A DNA stretch of 64,000 bases from W-Chloroflexi-9 sp045863195 (lineage in GTDB: Bacteria; Chloroflexota; Dehalococcoidia; UBA2979), in NCBI GenBank assembly GCA_045863195.1, contig BTUI01000014.1, forward strand, positions 1 to 64,000, read 5' to 3'. Below, one piece after another: positions 17,311 to 24,962 of the stretch. A program made the translations under genes and the position numbers. Position 1 is the first letter of the stretch. Each line of letters starts with the position of its first letter. The notes beneath the pieces were generated by a model. The model had not been told where the DNA came from, did no database searches, and saw only the letters and a list, made by a program, of their open reading frames with translations.

Positions 17311-17748
17311 CTACGCGAGATATGCCGCCGACGCGACGGCGAGTCCGATGAAGATCGAATAGCCGAGGATCTGCCATGCCTTGATGCGGTCCTTTCGGCG
17401 GAACTCCGCCTCGACCACAGTCTCGGTCTTCCCCGCCTCCGGACCGAAGTTGAGCAACGAGGCGAAGCCGAAGTACGCACAGAAGTGCATCCACGCTTGC
17501 AGGAACCCGGCCGCCGCCATCGCTGCGGGAAAGAACGTCACGAGCCGGACGGCGGGCGGCGCATCAATGAGCGCGAGGACGGCCCAAATCGCCGCAGTCG
17601 CGACCGCACCACTCCAGCCGGCCCGATGTCGCTTAGCGATCTCAGCCGGGCCAATGTTGCAGACACCGGGGATGTACTCGGCGTGCTCATCCGATTGCGG
17701 ATCGTGGGCGGACAGCCCGATCCATGCCAGTCCCAGGGTTCTATCCAT
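17311..17748 (-). CDS. Small membrane protein with CNIGPAEI motif (145 aa)
   Basis: ATG 17746-17748 is chosen because AAGGAGG stands 9 nt upstream; a GTG nine bases earlier touches the ribosome site. The motif VCNIGPAEIAKRHRAG (about 30-45) precedes four hydrophobic stretches (AVATAAIWAVLALI, LVTFFPAAMAAAGFLQAW, FCAYFGFASLL, ILGYSIFIGLAVASAA). I recognise the CNIGP-x-EI lead-in as recurring in uncharacterised bacterial membrane proteins but know no function. It is the last gene of the YceI-DoxX minus-strand unit. Confidence 0.7.
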   Translation of the reverse strand: MDRTLGLAWIGLSAHDPQSDEHAEYIPGVCNIGPAEIAKRHRAGWSGAVATAAIWAVLALIDAPPAVRLVTFFPAAMAAAGFLQAWMHFCAYFGFASLLNFGPEAGKTETVVEAEFRRKDRIKAWQILGYSIFIGLAVASAAYLA

Positions 17749-17823
17749 CAGTCTCACCCTCCTTGAACCTTGATCGGAACGCGCGGGTGGTAGCGCGCCC
17801 AGTATAGATGTGGCGGAGCGCGC

Positions 17824-18168
17824 TCATGCCACCCGCAGGACGACGACGAGGAGACTCAGCAAGAGGAGCACGAGCGGGGCGACGATCATCGCCGGGGGGG
17901 AGTGCCGAGCGTCCGTATAGGCGGCGCCCACCATGGTCACCACCAGCACGGCCGCCATTGCGATGGCAACCTCGTCGACGAAGAGGCCCGCAATCATGCC
18001 AGCGGCCCCGATGACCTCGACGGCACCGATGACCAGCCGGAAGCGCTGCGAGTAGCCATAGCGCTTGAAGTTGGCCACCTGCATCTGGACGCCCGCCAGT
18101 TTCGCTCCGCCCGCTCCGAGGAATATGACAGCCAGAAGCACCTGAATGATCGTTGCTGCTGTTTCCAT
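17824..18168 (-). CDS. DoxX-like small membrane protein (114 aa)
   Basis: The start METAATIIQVLLAVIFLGAG is typical of the DoxX_2 family; an upstream extension in the same frame is Arg-rich and non-hydrophobic, so ATG 18168 is used (GGAAGAG upstream). Four TM helices follow, with KRYGYSQRFRLVIGAVEVIG between the first two as in the family. DoxX-like proteins sit in the inner membrane and are linked to redox or sulfur stress. Part of the minus-strand unit led by YceI. Confidence 0.82.
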   Translation of the reverse strand: METAATIIQVLLAVIFLGAGGAKLAGVQMQVANFKRYGYSQRFRLVIGAVEVIGAAGMIAGLFVDEVAIAMAAVLVVTMVGAAYTDARHSPPAMIVAPLVLLLLSLLVVVLRVA

Positions 18169-18305
18169 GTCCTGCTCTTCCCGACCCAGTGGCGTCCACT
18201 CAACCGCGAGGCGTCGGTGTCTAGGGTCCGCATGCGCCGGTACGGTCGCGCTCATCGCCCGGCCGCAAATCACCGTTCGTTCAATCGCAGAGGGAGCAGC
18301 CACTT

Positions 18306-18827
18306 CTATTGTTCGACAACCTCGCCATCGATCTGGAGCTCCACGTCCTTGCCGACGACGAACCCCCCCGCCTCGATTGGCATGTTCCACGTCAGGCCGA
18401 ACGCCTCTCGGTCGATGCGGCCCTTGAGTTCGAAGCCGAACCGACGCTGTCCCTGAGCGTCCTTCAAGGGACCCTCGTACTCACCATCGAGCACGACTTC
18501 CCTGGTGGTGCCGCGGATCGTGAGGTCGCCGACCAGGCGCAGCTTGCCGTCCGGGGCAGACTCCACATGCGTGCTGCGAAAGAGCATCTGCGGGTGGTTT
18601 TCTGCATCGAAGAAGTCGGCCGAGCGGAGGTGGGCGTCTCGCGGAGCCTCTCGCGTGTCGATGCTCGCCACCTGGACGCGCGCTTCAAGCGAGGACCGGG
18701 CCGGCTCCGCCTCGTCGATTCGGACCGTGGCGTCGAACTCCTCGAAACGGCCCTTCACCTTCGACACCATCATGTGCCGCACCGAGAATCCGACATTCGA
18801 GTGAACCTGATCGAGCGTCCAGGACAT
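18306..18827 (-). CDS. YceI-family lipid/isoprenoid-binding protein (173 aa)
   Basis: Start at ATG 18827 (MSWTLDQVHSNVGFSVRHMM) is the canonical YceI opening; a 13-residue longer frame is less likely. The SNVGFSVRHMMVSKVKGRF motif, DFFDAENHPQMLFRST and VVGKDVELQIDGEVV at the end cover the whole eight-stranded lipocalin-like barrel that binds polyisoprenoids. No signal peptide, so cytoplasmic. Divergent from HxlR with the tandem operator between them. Confidence 0.9.
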   Translation of the reverse strand: MSWTLDQVHSNVGFSVRHMMVSKVKGRFEEFDATVRIDEAEPARSSLEARVQVASIDTREAPRDAHLRSADFFDAENHPQMLFRSTHVESAPDGKLRLVGDLTIRGTTREVVLDGEYEGPLKDAQGQRRFGFELKGRIDREAFGLTWNMPIEAGGFVVGKDVELQIDGEVVEQ

Positions 18828-18866
18828 GGGGCTGTGGTACCTTCCGGTTGATCCGACGTTGGCCAC

Positions 18867-18898
18867 GTTACAAAAGGTAACTGGTTACAGTGAGTAAC
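18867..18898. promoter_or_regulatory. Tandem dyad operator for HxlR
   Basis: Two copies of the same palindrome, GTTAC-N5-GTAAC, lie at 18867-18881 and 18884-18898, separated by 2 bp (centre spacing 17 bp). They fill the gap between yceI-like (minus) and hxlR (plus). Seen directly; binding by the adjacent HxlR protein is inferred from position and from the winged-helix dimer habit of the family. Confidence 0.7.
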
Positions 18899-18916
18899 TT
18901 AGCGCATATCGGCGTC

Positions 18917-19285
18917 ATGGCAAGTACAGAGCAACCTCCCGACTGCACCGACGAGTTCCCGGACTCGGCGTATTGCGCCGCCTTCCAGGCCACCCTCGAA
19001 CTGCTCGGCCGACGCTGGACGGCGGCGATCATGCGCGCGCTGTTCCCCGGTCCGCTGCGCTTCAATGAGGTGGGCCGTCTTATCCCTGGGATCTCGAATC
19101 GCCTGCTGACCGAGCGACTGGCCGAACTACAGCAGGCAGGCCTCGTCGAACACTGTGAGGACGGCTCGACGCAGCTCTACCGGTTGAGCGAGCAGGCGCG
19201 TGACTTGCGACGCGTTTTCGAAGCGGTCGAGGCATGGAACCGCCGCTGGCTTGTGGAGGACGCGGAGATCCGGGCCAGCGGGTAG
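18917..19285 (+). CDS. HxlR-family transcriptional regulator (122 aa)
   Basis: ATG 18917 is preferred; an in-frame GTG at 18890 would start translation inside the operator. The protein has the HxlR order: CAAFQATLELLGRRWTAAIM, LRFNEVGRLIPGISNRLLTERLAELQQAGLV (recognition helix and wing), and DLRRVFEAVEAW at the dimer end. A Cys near the N-terminus (PDCTDEF and AYCAAF) could sense electrophiles or redox state, as in HypR/YodB relatives. It likely controls the YceI/DoxX unit and itself. Confidence 0.9.
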   Translation: MASTEQPPDCTDEFPDSAYCAAFQATLELLGRRWTAAIMRALFPGPLRFNEVGRLIPGISNRLLTERLAELQQAGLVEHCEDGSTQLYRLSEQARDLRRVFEAVEAWNRRWLVEDAEIRASG

Positions 19286-19461
19286 CGGTCATATGGTGCG
19301 CCCCCCGGATCCGGGGGTGCCGGGGGCCCGTCCGCGCCGGAGAGCTCGAGCGACGCTCCCCCGAGAGGAGCCCCGCGACGCCTCCAGGCCACTCCCGCCA
19401 CTAGCGCTGCCGCCCTCCTTACTTGAGACGGGCCGTCGTCGACCTCAGAGATCACCCTACG

Positions 19462-19494
19462 GCGAGCCGCCCCGTTAATCCCGGGGCGGCTCGC
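19462..19494. terminator. Perfect 13-bp hairpin between convergent genes
   Basis: GCGAGCCGCCCCG (19462-19474) pairs without mismatch with CGGGGCGGCTCGC (19482-19494) around a 7-nt AT-rich loop. It lies between the convergent hxlR and SDR genes, the place for a bidirectional terminator. No T-run. Confidence 0.65.
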
Positions 19495-19556
19495 TGTTCA
19501 CCACTCTTCTCGGGCCATCGTTGACCTTCGCCGGGCCATCGCGTCGGACTCCCAGG

Positions 19557-20453
19557 TCACACGACGGTACCGAGCGTTCCGGCGAACCGCTCGAAGACTT
19601 CGTCCGTCGTCCACAAGCCACTGGCGGAGAACACCCGGGCCTCGACCGTCGGGATGGTGAACACACCGATCTGGTCACCGCCCACGAGGAAGTCACGCCC
19701 CGTGACGTGCTGCGCCTCGTCCGACGCCAGGTAGGCCACGAGCGCTCCGACTACGGACGGATCGAGCTTGTCGATCTCGAGACCGGCGGTGGACGACTCG
19801 TCGCCGCGGGCCTCCCGCGCCTGCCGAGCGGCTTCCATTTCGGGCGAAAGCGTCATCCGGGTCGCCGCCCGAGGTCGCACGGCGTTTGCCGTGCAGTCGT
19901 AGCGCGCCATCGCCGAGGCCAGTGAACGGGTGAGGCCAACAATGCCTTCCTTGGCTGCCGCGTAGTTTGGCTGGCCCGGGCTTCCGAGGCCCGACTCAGA
20001 CCCGGTGTTAATGAAGCGTCCGCTCCGCTGCTGCCGGAAGACCACGGAGGCGTGTCGGCAGATGTTGAATGTCCCCTTCAGGTGGACCGCGATCACCGCG
20101 TCCCACTCGTCCTCACCCATGTTGAAGATCATGCGGTCGCGCAAAATACCGGCGTTGTTGACGACGATGTCCAGCCGGCCAAACTCGTCTAGCGCCTGGC
20201 GGACGATCTCGAGCGACGCGTCATAGTCGCTCACGTCCATGTAGTTCGCGACGGCACGGCCGCCGGCAGCTGTGATCTGATTCACAACTTCCTGGGCGGG
20301 CGTCGTGTCGGACCCCTCGCCTGCAGTCGTGTTCCCGAGGTCATTCACCAGGATCGCGGCGCCTTCCGCCGCGAGCGCGAGCGCCTCGCCGCGTCCGATG
20401 CCACGCCCAGCGCCCGTGACGATTGCGACCTTGCCGTCGAGCCTGCCTGCCAA
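19557..20453 (-). CDS. Short-chain dehydrogenase, MFE/3-hydroxyacyl-CoA type (298 aa)
   Basis: Rossmann motif TGAGRGIGRG (about residues 14-23), NDLGNTT, NNAG (about 98-101), catalytic Ser in NTGSESGL and YAAAK Tyr-Lys. The VNDLG element after strand 2 and the tail after LASDEAQHVTGRDFLVGG match the (3R)-hydroxyacyl-CoA dehydrogenase part of multifunctional enzyme 2 and actinobacterial homologues. It probably oxidises the 3-hydroxyacyl-CoA of the neighbouring pathway. Divergent from the thiolase-like gene. Confidence 0.87.
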   Translation of the reverse strand: MAGRLDGKVAIVTGAGRGIGRGEALALAAEGAAILVNDLGNTTAGEGSDTTPAQEVVNQITAAGGRAVANYMDVSDYDASLEIVRQALDEFGRLDIVVNNAGILRDRMIFNMGEDEWDAVIAVHLKGTFNICRHASVVFRQQRSGRFINTGSESGLGSPGQPNYAAAKEGIVGLTRSLASAMARYDCTANAVRPRAATRMTLSPEMEAARQAREARGDESSTAGLEIDKLDPSVVGALVAYLASDEAQHVTGRDFLVGGDQIGVFTIPTVEARVFSASGLWTTDEVFERFAGTLGTVV

Positions 20454-20508
20454 AGTTGCGCCTCCGCTTCTCGATCGATGACGTTTGTGGTTGACTGATG
20501 GTTAGCCA

Positions 20509-20527
20509 CTGGTTAACTACTTACCAG
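20509..20527. promoter_or_regulatory. Imperfect dyad in the SDR/thiolase divergent promoter
   Basis: CTGGT (20509-20513) and ACCAG (20523-20527) flank TAACTACTT, with GGTTAG just upstream (20500-20505). It sits midway between divergent starts and may bind a regulator such as TetR; no binding evidence. Confidence 0.3.
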
Positions 20528-20573
20528 AGTTGCGGGCGCGGCTCAATACCATTGACCGCGCCAAGGAGGGGAC

Positions 20574-21788
20574 ATGGCCGGCCTGCGAGACAAGTACGCG
20601 ATCGTGGGGATCGGCCAGACTGAGTTCTCTCGGGACTCGGGACGGACAACGCGCACCCTTGCCGTCGAGGCGGTGCGGATGGCCATGGTGGATGCGGGAC
20701 TCCAGGCCAGCGAAGTCGACGGGATGATGTCGTACTCGATGAACGACTCCACTGCGTCGCCGGTGGTCGCGGGCGATCTGGGAATCCGGCTCAACTTCTA
20801 CATGGACGTGTCCGGGGGCGGCTCCACGATCGAGGCGCTGGTCGGACTCGCGATGGGAGCCATCGAGGCGGGAATGTGCCAGACGGTGGTCATTTTTCGC
20901 GGAATGAACGGTTACACCCAGAACCGGATCGGTGGGACCGGACGGCAGAACCCCGCGTTCACGGGGCCGATGCTGGACCAGGCGATCCACGGGATGAACT
21001 CGGCCGCGCAGTCGTTCGCACCGAGTTTCATGCGCTACCTCTACGAGCACGGGGTCACCAGCGAGCAAGTGGCCCACGTGAAGGTGGCCCACAGTAAGCA
21101 TGCGTCGAACAATCCCAAGGCCTACTACCCTCAGCGGGTCACCGTCGACGATGTCATGAGTTCGCGCTGGGTCGCGAAGCCACTCCACTTGCTCGATTGC
21201 TGCGTGGAGACAGACAACGGCAGCGCCCTGATCGTGACGTCCGCAGACAGGGCGCGGGGACTGCGGCAGACGCCGGCCCTCGTCATGGGGGTGGCCGGCC
21301 GCGTCAATAAGCTCGGCGCCGGCTATCACTGGCCGTTCGGGCCGATTTCTCGGGTGGCAGGCTATTACGCGGCACCCATCGTCTTCGGGCAGGCCGGTAT
21401 CGGACCGGACGATGTCGACATCACGGGGTCATACGACGCGTTCACCTTCACGACAGTCCTGCAACTGGAGGCGTATGGCTTCTGTGGGGAAGGGGAAGGC
21501 GGTGACTACGTCTCCAGCGGGATCATCGAACTGGGCGGCGCGAGGCCAAACAACACGAGTGGTGGACACCTCTGCGAGGGCTATACGCATGGCATCGCAC
21601 TCGTCGCGGAGAACGTCCGACAACTCAGACGACAGGCAGATGACTACTGCCCAGACTGGCGTGCTGGCGCGCACACCTACGACTACCGCGAGCATGGCTG
21701 CCGCCAGGTTCGGGATCCCGAGATCACCATGAACCTCGGATGGGCATCGCCAGCCACTGGTTCGGCGCTGATCCTGCGGAGGCCCTGA
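20574..21788 (+). CDS. Thiolase-like protein of the lipid-transfer/Ltp2 group (404 aa)
   Basis: ATG 20574 after GGAGGGGAC. The thiolase fold is seen in VGIGQTEFS at the start, MDVSGGGSTIEAL around residue 82-94 and GGHLCEGYTHG near 340. The nucleophilic Cys of true thiolases would lie in the GGGST segment and is absent. Relatives without it (Ltp2) act with a DUF35 protein as retro-aldolases in steroid side-chain degradation. The next gene is a DUF35 protein overlapping by 1 nt, so a two-subunit complex is likely. Substrate unknown. Confidence 0.82.
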   Translation: MAGLRDKYAIVGIGQTEFSRDSGRTTRTLAVEAVRMAMVDAGLQASEVDGMMSYSMNDSTASPVVAGDLGIRLNFYMDVSGGGSTIEALVGLAMGAIEAGMCQTVVIFRGMNGYTQNRIGGTGRQNPAFTGPMLDQAIHGMNSAAQSFAPSFMRYLYEHGVTSEQVAHVKVAHSKHASNNPKAYYPQRVTVDDVMSSRWVAKPLHLLDCCVETDNGSALIVTSADRARGLRQTPALVMGVAGRVNKLGAGYHWPFGPISRVAGYYAAPIVFGQAGIGPDDVDITGSYDAFTFTTVLQLEAYGFCGEGEGGDYVSSGIIELGGARPNNTSGGHLCEGYTHGIALVAENVRQLRRQADDYCPDWRAGAHTYDYREHGCRQVRDPEITMNLGWASPATGSALILRRP

Positions 21789-22306
21789 TGGCGGCGTATC
21801 TTGGCGTGCCGGTCGAGATCTCCTCAAATGACCCCGAGCACCTCGCGTTCCTGGAGGCTGCGGGCAGAGGGGAACTTGCCCTCCAGCGCTGCGTCAACTG
21901 CGCTCGCCTGCGGTATCCAGTGGGGAACGCGTGCCCCTTCTGCACCTCCCTCGAGTCCGAATGGTCCGTTGTCTCAGGGCGCGGCGTGATCTATTCGTAC
22001 GAGGTCGTAACTCAGGCCATCCACCCCGCATACCGATCCCGCACACCGTACCCGCTGGTGCTGGTGGAGTTGGACGAGCAGCGCCAGGTTCCGGGGCCAG
22101 ACGATGGCATTCGCATCATCGGCACCTTGATCGACGCGGATGGCGGACCGGAGTCCGAGGAGCGCGTCGGGATAGGGCTCAGGGTGCGTGTGAAGTTCGT
22201 CCCTCTGGGAGACGGTCTGGCGTTGCCTGCATTCTCGCTGACTGACGAGGCCCCGGAGGTGAGACCGTGGCGTCTTGGCGAGACGCGGCCACCTTCCGCG
22301 CAATAG
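21788..22306 (+). CDS. DUF35 (rubredoxin-like zinc ribbon plus OB-fold) acyl-CoA partner (172 aa)
   Basis: TGATG: the ATG at 21788 overlaps the stop of the thiolase-like gene, so the upstream-extended frame is discarded. Residues about 35-55 hold CVNCARLRYP and CPFC, a four-Cys zinc ribbon, followed by an OB-fold (GRGVIYSYEVV, YPLVLVELDE, LRVRVKFVPL). Such proteins associate with thiolase-like partners and present the CoA thioester. Coupled translation supports complex formation with the preceding product. Confidence 0.87.
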   Translation: MAAYLGVPVEISSNDPEHLAFLEAAGRGELALQRCVNCARLRYPVGNACPFCTSLESEWSVVSGRGVIYSYEVVTQAIHPAYRSRTPYPLVLVELDEQRQVPGPDDGIRIIGTLIDADGGPESEERVGIGLRVRVKFVPLGDGLALPAFSLTDEAPEVRPWRLGETRPPSAQ

Positions 22307-22386
22307 CTTGCGTACCGCTAACTATCTTGATATAACGCCGGCATCGCCGCCCAGCCCGAAGGGGCTTAGCAGGAGCAGGGGGAGGC

Positions 22387-23598
22387 ATGAATGCACTCGA
22401 TGGTGTGCGGGTTCTTGATCTGACCACCGGGGTCGCCGGGCCGCACTGCACGAAGTTGCTGGCCGACTTTGGGGCGCAGGTGATCAAGGTCGAGCCAGCC
22501 GGGGGCGACCCGACCCGCCACGTGCCGCCGTTCGCGGGCGATGAGCCTGACCCGGAGCGAGCGCTCCTGTTTCTCCACCTCAACACCAACAAGCGGTCCG
22601 TGACGCTGGATCCGCGGACCGGCACCGGAAGCGATCTACTTCGCCGGCTGGCGTCTACGGCACAGATCGTCGTGGAAGACAGCGCTCCGGGAAGTTTCGC
22701 CGCGTTCGGTTTGGACTACGCAACGATCGCTGCGAGTCACCCCGATATCGTCTACGTCTCGATCACACCGTGGGGCCAGACCGGGCCGTACGCAGAGGCC
22801 GGGCTGCGCGCCTCGGAACTCATTTATCAGGGGATGGGGGGGCCCGTCATTCAGACCGGGACGGGGACTCGAGAGCCGCTCAAGCTGGGTGGGCAGCTCG
22901 CGCAGTTGCAGGCCGGCGCGGTAGCGGCGTACTCGGCAGTGATGACGCTCTACCGCGCAGAAGGCAGCGGCGAGGGCGACCACATCGACGTGTCCATCTA
23001 TCAAACCCAGGCCGGCACCCGCGACCGACGGACGATCACGCTCACCTCGTATTCGTATACCGGTGTGTCAGCAAAGCGGACAGCGGCCGCGGGCATCTCG
23101 TTAGCCTCGGGAGTCAAGCCGACGGCGGATGGGTACATCAACCTGCTCGCGACGGGGCGTGGGCGGATGGACGCCTTCGTGAAGATGATCGGGCGTGACG
23201 ACCTCGTCGGCGACCCCAGGCTCATACAGCAGCCCACCACACTGGATCCGGCCTTCGTGGAAGAGATCAGTGCGTCCTACCTGGTCTGGCTGATTAGCCG
23301 GAACAAGCGAGAGATTGTCGCGGAAGCCCAGTCCCACGGTCTACTCGCAGGTGTCGTGAACACACCCGAAGACCTGGTGACCGATCCCCACTACCGAGAG
23401 CGAGGGGTCTGGGACCTCATCGAGCACCCGGTTGCGGGAACGTTCGAGTATCCAGGCCGCCCGTTCATTATGTCCGATACGCCACGCGCGACGCCCACGC
23501 GGGCCCCGCTCCTGGGTGAGCACAACGACGAGGTACTCGCCGAGTTGGGCCTCGATGCGGACGAGATCGCAGACCTACGGGCGAACGAAGTCATCTAA
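22387..23598 (+). CDS. Class III CoA-transferase, CaiB/BaiF type, subunit A (403 aa)
   Basis: ATG 22387 follows AGGGGGAGGC. N-terminus VRVLDLTTGVAGPHCTKLLADFGA and VIKVEPAGGD are the family CoA-binding Rossmann half; C-terminus ends with PLLGEHNDEVLAELG. In the family, a catalytic Asp stands three residues before the AG of a D-x2-AG block; here that block reads AQLQAG, with Gln. The protein may therefore be a non-catalytic partner of the next gene. Starts 80 bp after the DUF35 gene. Confidence 0.85.
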   Translation: MNALDGVRVLDLTTGVAGPHCTKLLADFGAQVIKVEPAGGDPTRHVPPFAGDEPDPERALLFLHLNTNKRSVTLDPRTGTGSDLLRRLASTAQIVVEDSAPGSFAAFGLDYATIAASHPDIVYVSITPWGQTGPYAEAGLRASELIYQGMGGPVIQTGTGTREPLKLGGQLAQLQAGAVAAYSAVMTLYRAEGSGEGDHIDVSIYQTQAGTRDRRTITLTSYSYTGVSAKRTAAAGISLASGVKPTADGYINLLATGRGRMDAFVKMIGRDDLVGDPRLIQQPTTLDPAFVEEISASYLVWLISRNKREIVAEAQSHGLLAGVVNTPEDLVTDPHYRERGVWDLIEHPVAGTFEYPGRPFIMSDTPRATPTRAPLLGEHNDEVLAELGLDADEIADLRANEVI

Positions 23599-23614
23599 AG
23601 CACCGGGAGGACTC

Positions 23615-24943
23615 ATGGCATCGCTACCACTGGATGGCATCCGTGTCGCTGATGTGACGGCCGTCTGGGCTGGTCCCTACGTCACGCAGTTGCTCTCAGA
23701 ATGGGGGGCGGAGGTCATCCGCGTGGAACCCCGCACTCGGATTCAGCCGCTGACCCGTGGCGCCGACATGCAACCGCCCCCTGAGCCGGCGCTCCGTCAC
23801 CTTGCGCAGATGGGCATGACGCTCTTCGCCTACCCGGACTTCCAGGCCGGTGACGATCCGTGGAACCGAAGCCCCGGGTTCAATTCACACGCACGGAACA
23901 AGCTCTCGATGACGGCGGACGTTACCACGCCGGAAGGGCGTGAGATCTTTCTGGATCTCATCGAGAAATGCGACGTCCTAGTGGAGAACAACGTCCCGGA
24001 AACGATCGAGAAGGCCAATCTCACCTACGACGTGCTCAGGGAACGCAACCCCAACCTGATCATGCTGCGGATGCCCGCGTTCGGCCTCTCCGGCCCGTAC
24101 AAGAACTACCGCGCCCTGGGAACACACATCGAAGGGATGATCGGTCATCACTACATCCGCTCCTATCCGGACGAGACGCCGGAGGCCGCTGGGGATGTGT
24201 ACACCGGCGATGCAGTCGCGGGCGTGATGGGTGCCTTCTCCGTGGCAATGGCGCTGCGCGCGCGTCGGCGGACAGGACGTGGTCAGATGATCGAGTTGTC
24301 CCAGGCTGAGAACTTCCTCCCGATACTGGGAGACTTCATCCTGGATTGGACCGCAAACCAACGGGACGTGGGGCCACAGGGCAACCAGCATCGGACACAC
24401 GCGCCACACGGGTACTACCAATGCGCGGGAGACGACCGGTGGATCGGGATCGACTGCGACTCGGACGCCGCATGGTCCGCCATTTGCGACGTACTGGGTG
24501 CAGCCGACCTGGCCTCGGATGCGCGATTCACCAGCGAGGCAGGCCGCTACCAGCATCGAGCCTCGCTGGACAAGTTGCTCTCGGAATACACGCGTGAGCG
24601 CTCCGACGCGGAACTCTTCCAGACGCTGCAGAACCGCGGTGTGATCGCCGGACCGGTACAGAACGATGCAGATGCGTTCGCCTGCCCGCAACTCGACGCT
24701 CGGGGGTTCTTTGAGGAACTGCCCTCGGATAGTTACGGGACTCGTCGGTACCCCGGCCTCATCTTCAGCATGGCGAACACTCCCAACCGGCTCCGTCGGG
24801 TCGCGCCACGACTTGGTCAGGACAACGACTACGTCTACCGGGATGTACTGGGGTACTCCGAGACCGAATATCAGCATGCACAGGAATCAGGACAGGCAGG
24901 ACTGGGATACGCGCCGGGCGTCGTGCCCTGGCTCAACGCGTAG
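23615..24943 (+). CDS. Class III CoA-transferase, CaiB/BaiF type, subunit B (442 aa)
   Basis: ATG 23615 with GGGAGG upstream; the longer frame overlaps the preceding gene and is rejected. IRVADVTAVWAGPYVTQLLSEWGA and VIRVEP give the N-terminal half. The YTGDAVAGVMGAF block keeps the Asp that forms the mixed anhydride with the acid substrate. It has an extra insert (residues about 45-85) compared with subunit A. Two adjacent family members of this kind form heteromeric transferases such as BbsEF. It would activate the pathway acid to its CoA ester. Confidence 0.86.
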   Translation: MASLPLDGIRVADVTAVWAGPYVTQLLSEWGAEVIRVEPRTRIQPLTRGADMQPPPEPALRHLAQMGMTLFAYPDFQAGDDPWNRSPGFNSHARNKLSMTADVTTPEGREIFLDLIEKCDVLVENNVPETIEKANLTYDVLRERNPNLIMLRMPAFGLSGPYKNYRALGTHIEGMIGHHYIRSYPDETPEAAGDVYTGDAVAGVMGAFSVAMALRARRRTGRGQMIELSQAENFLPILGDFILDWTANQRDVGPQGNQHRTHAPHGYYQCAGDDRWIGIDCDSDAAWSAICDVLGAADLASDARFTSEAGRYQHRASLDKLLSEYTRERSDAELFQTLQNRGVIAGPVQNDADAFACPQLDARGFFEELPSDSYGTRRYPGLIFSMANTPNRLRRVAPRLGQDNDYVYRDVLGYSETEYQHAQESGQAGLGYAPGVVPWLNA

Positions 24944-24962
24944 CTCACACTAGGAGGTCACG

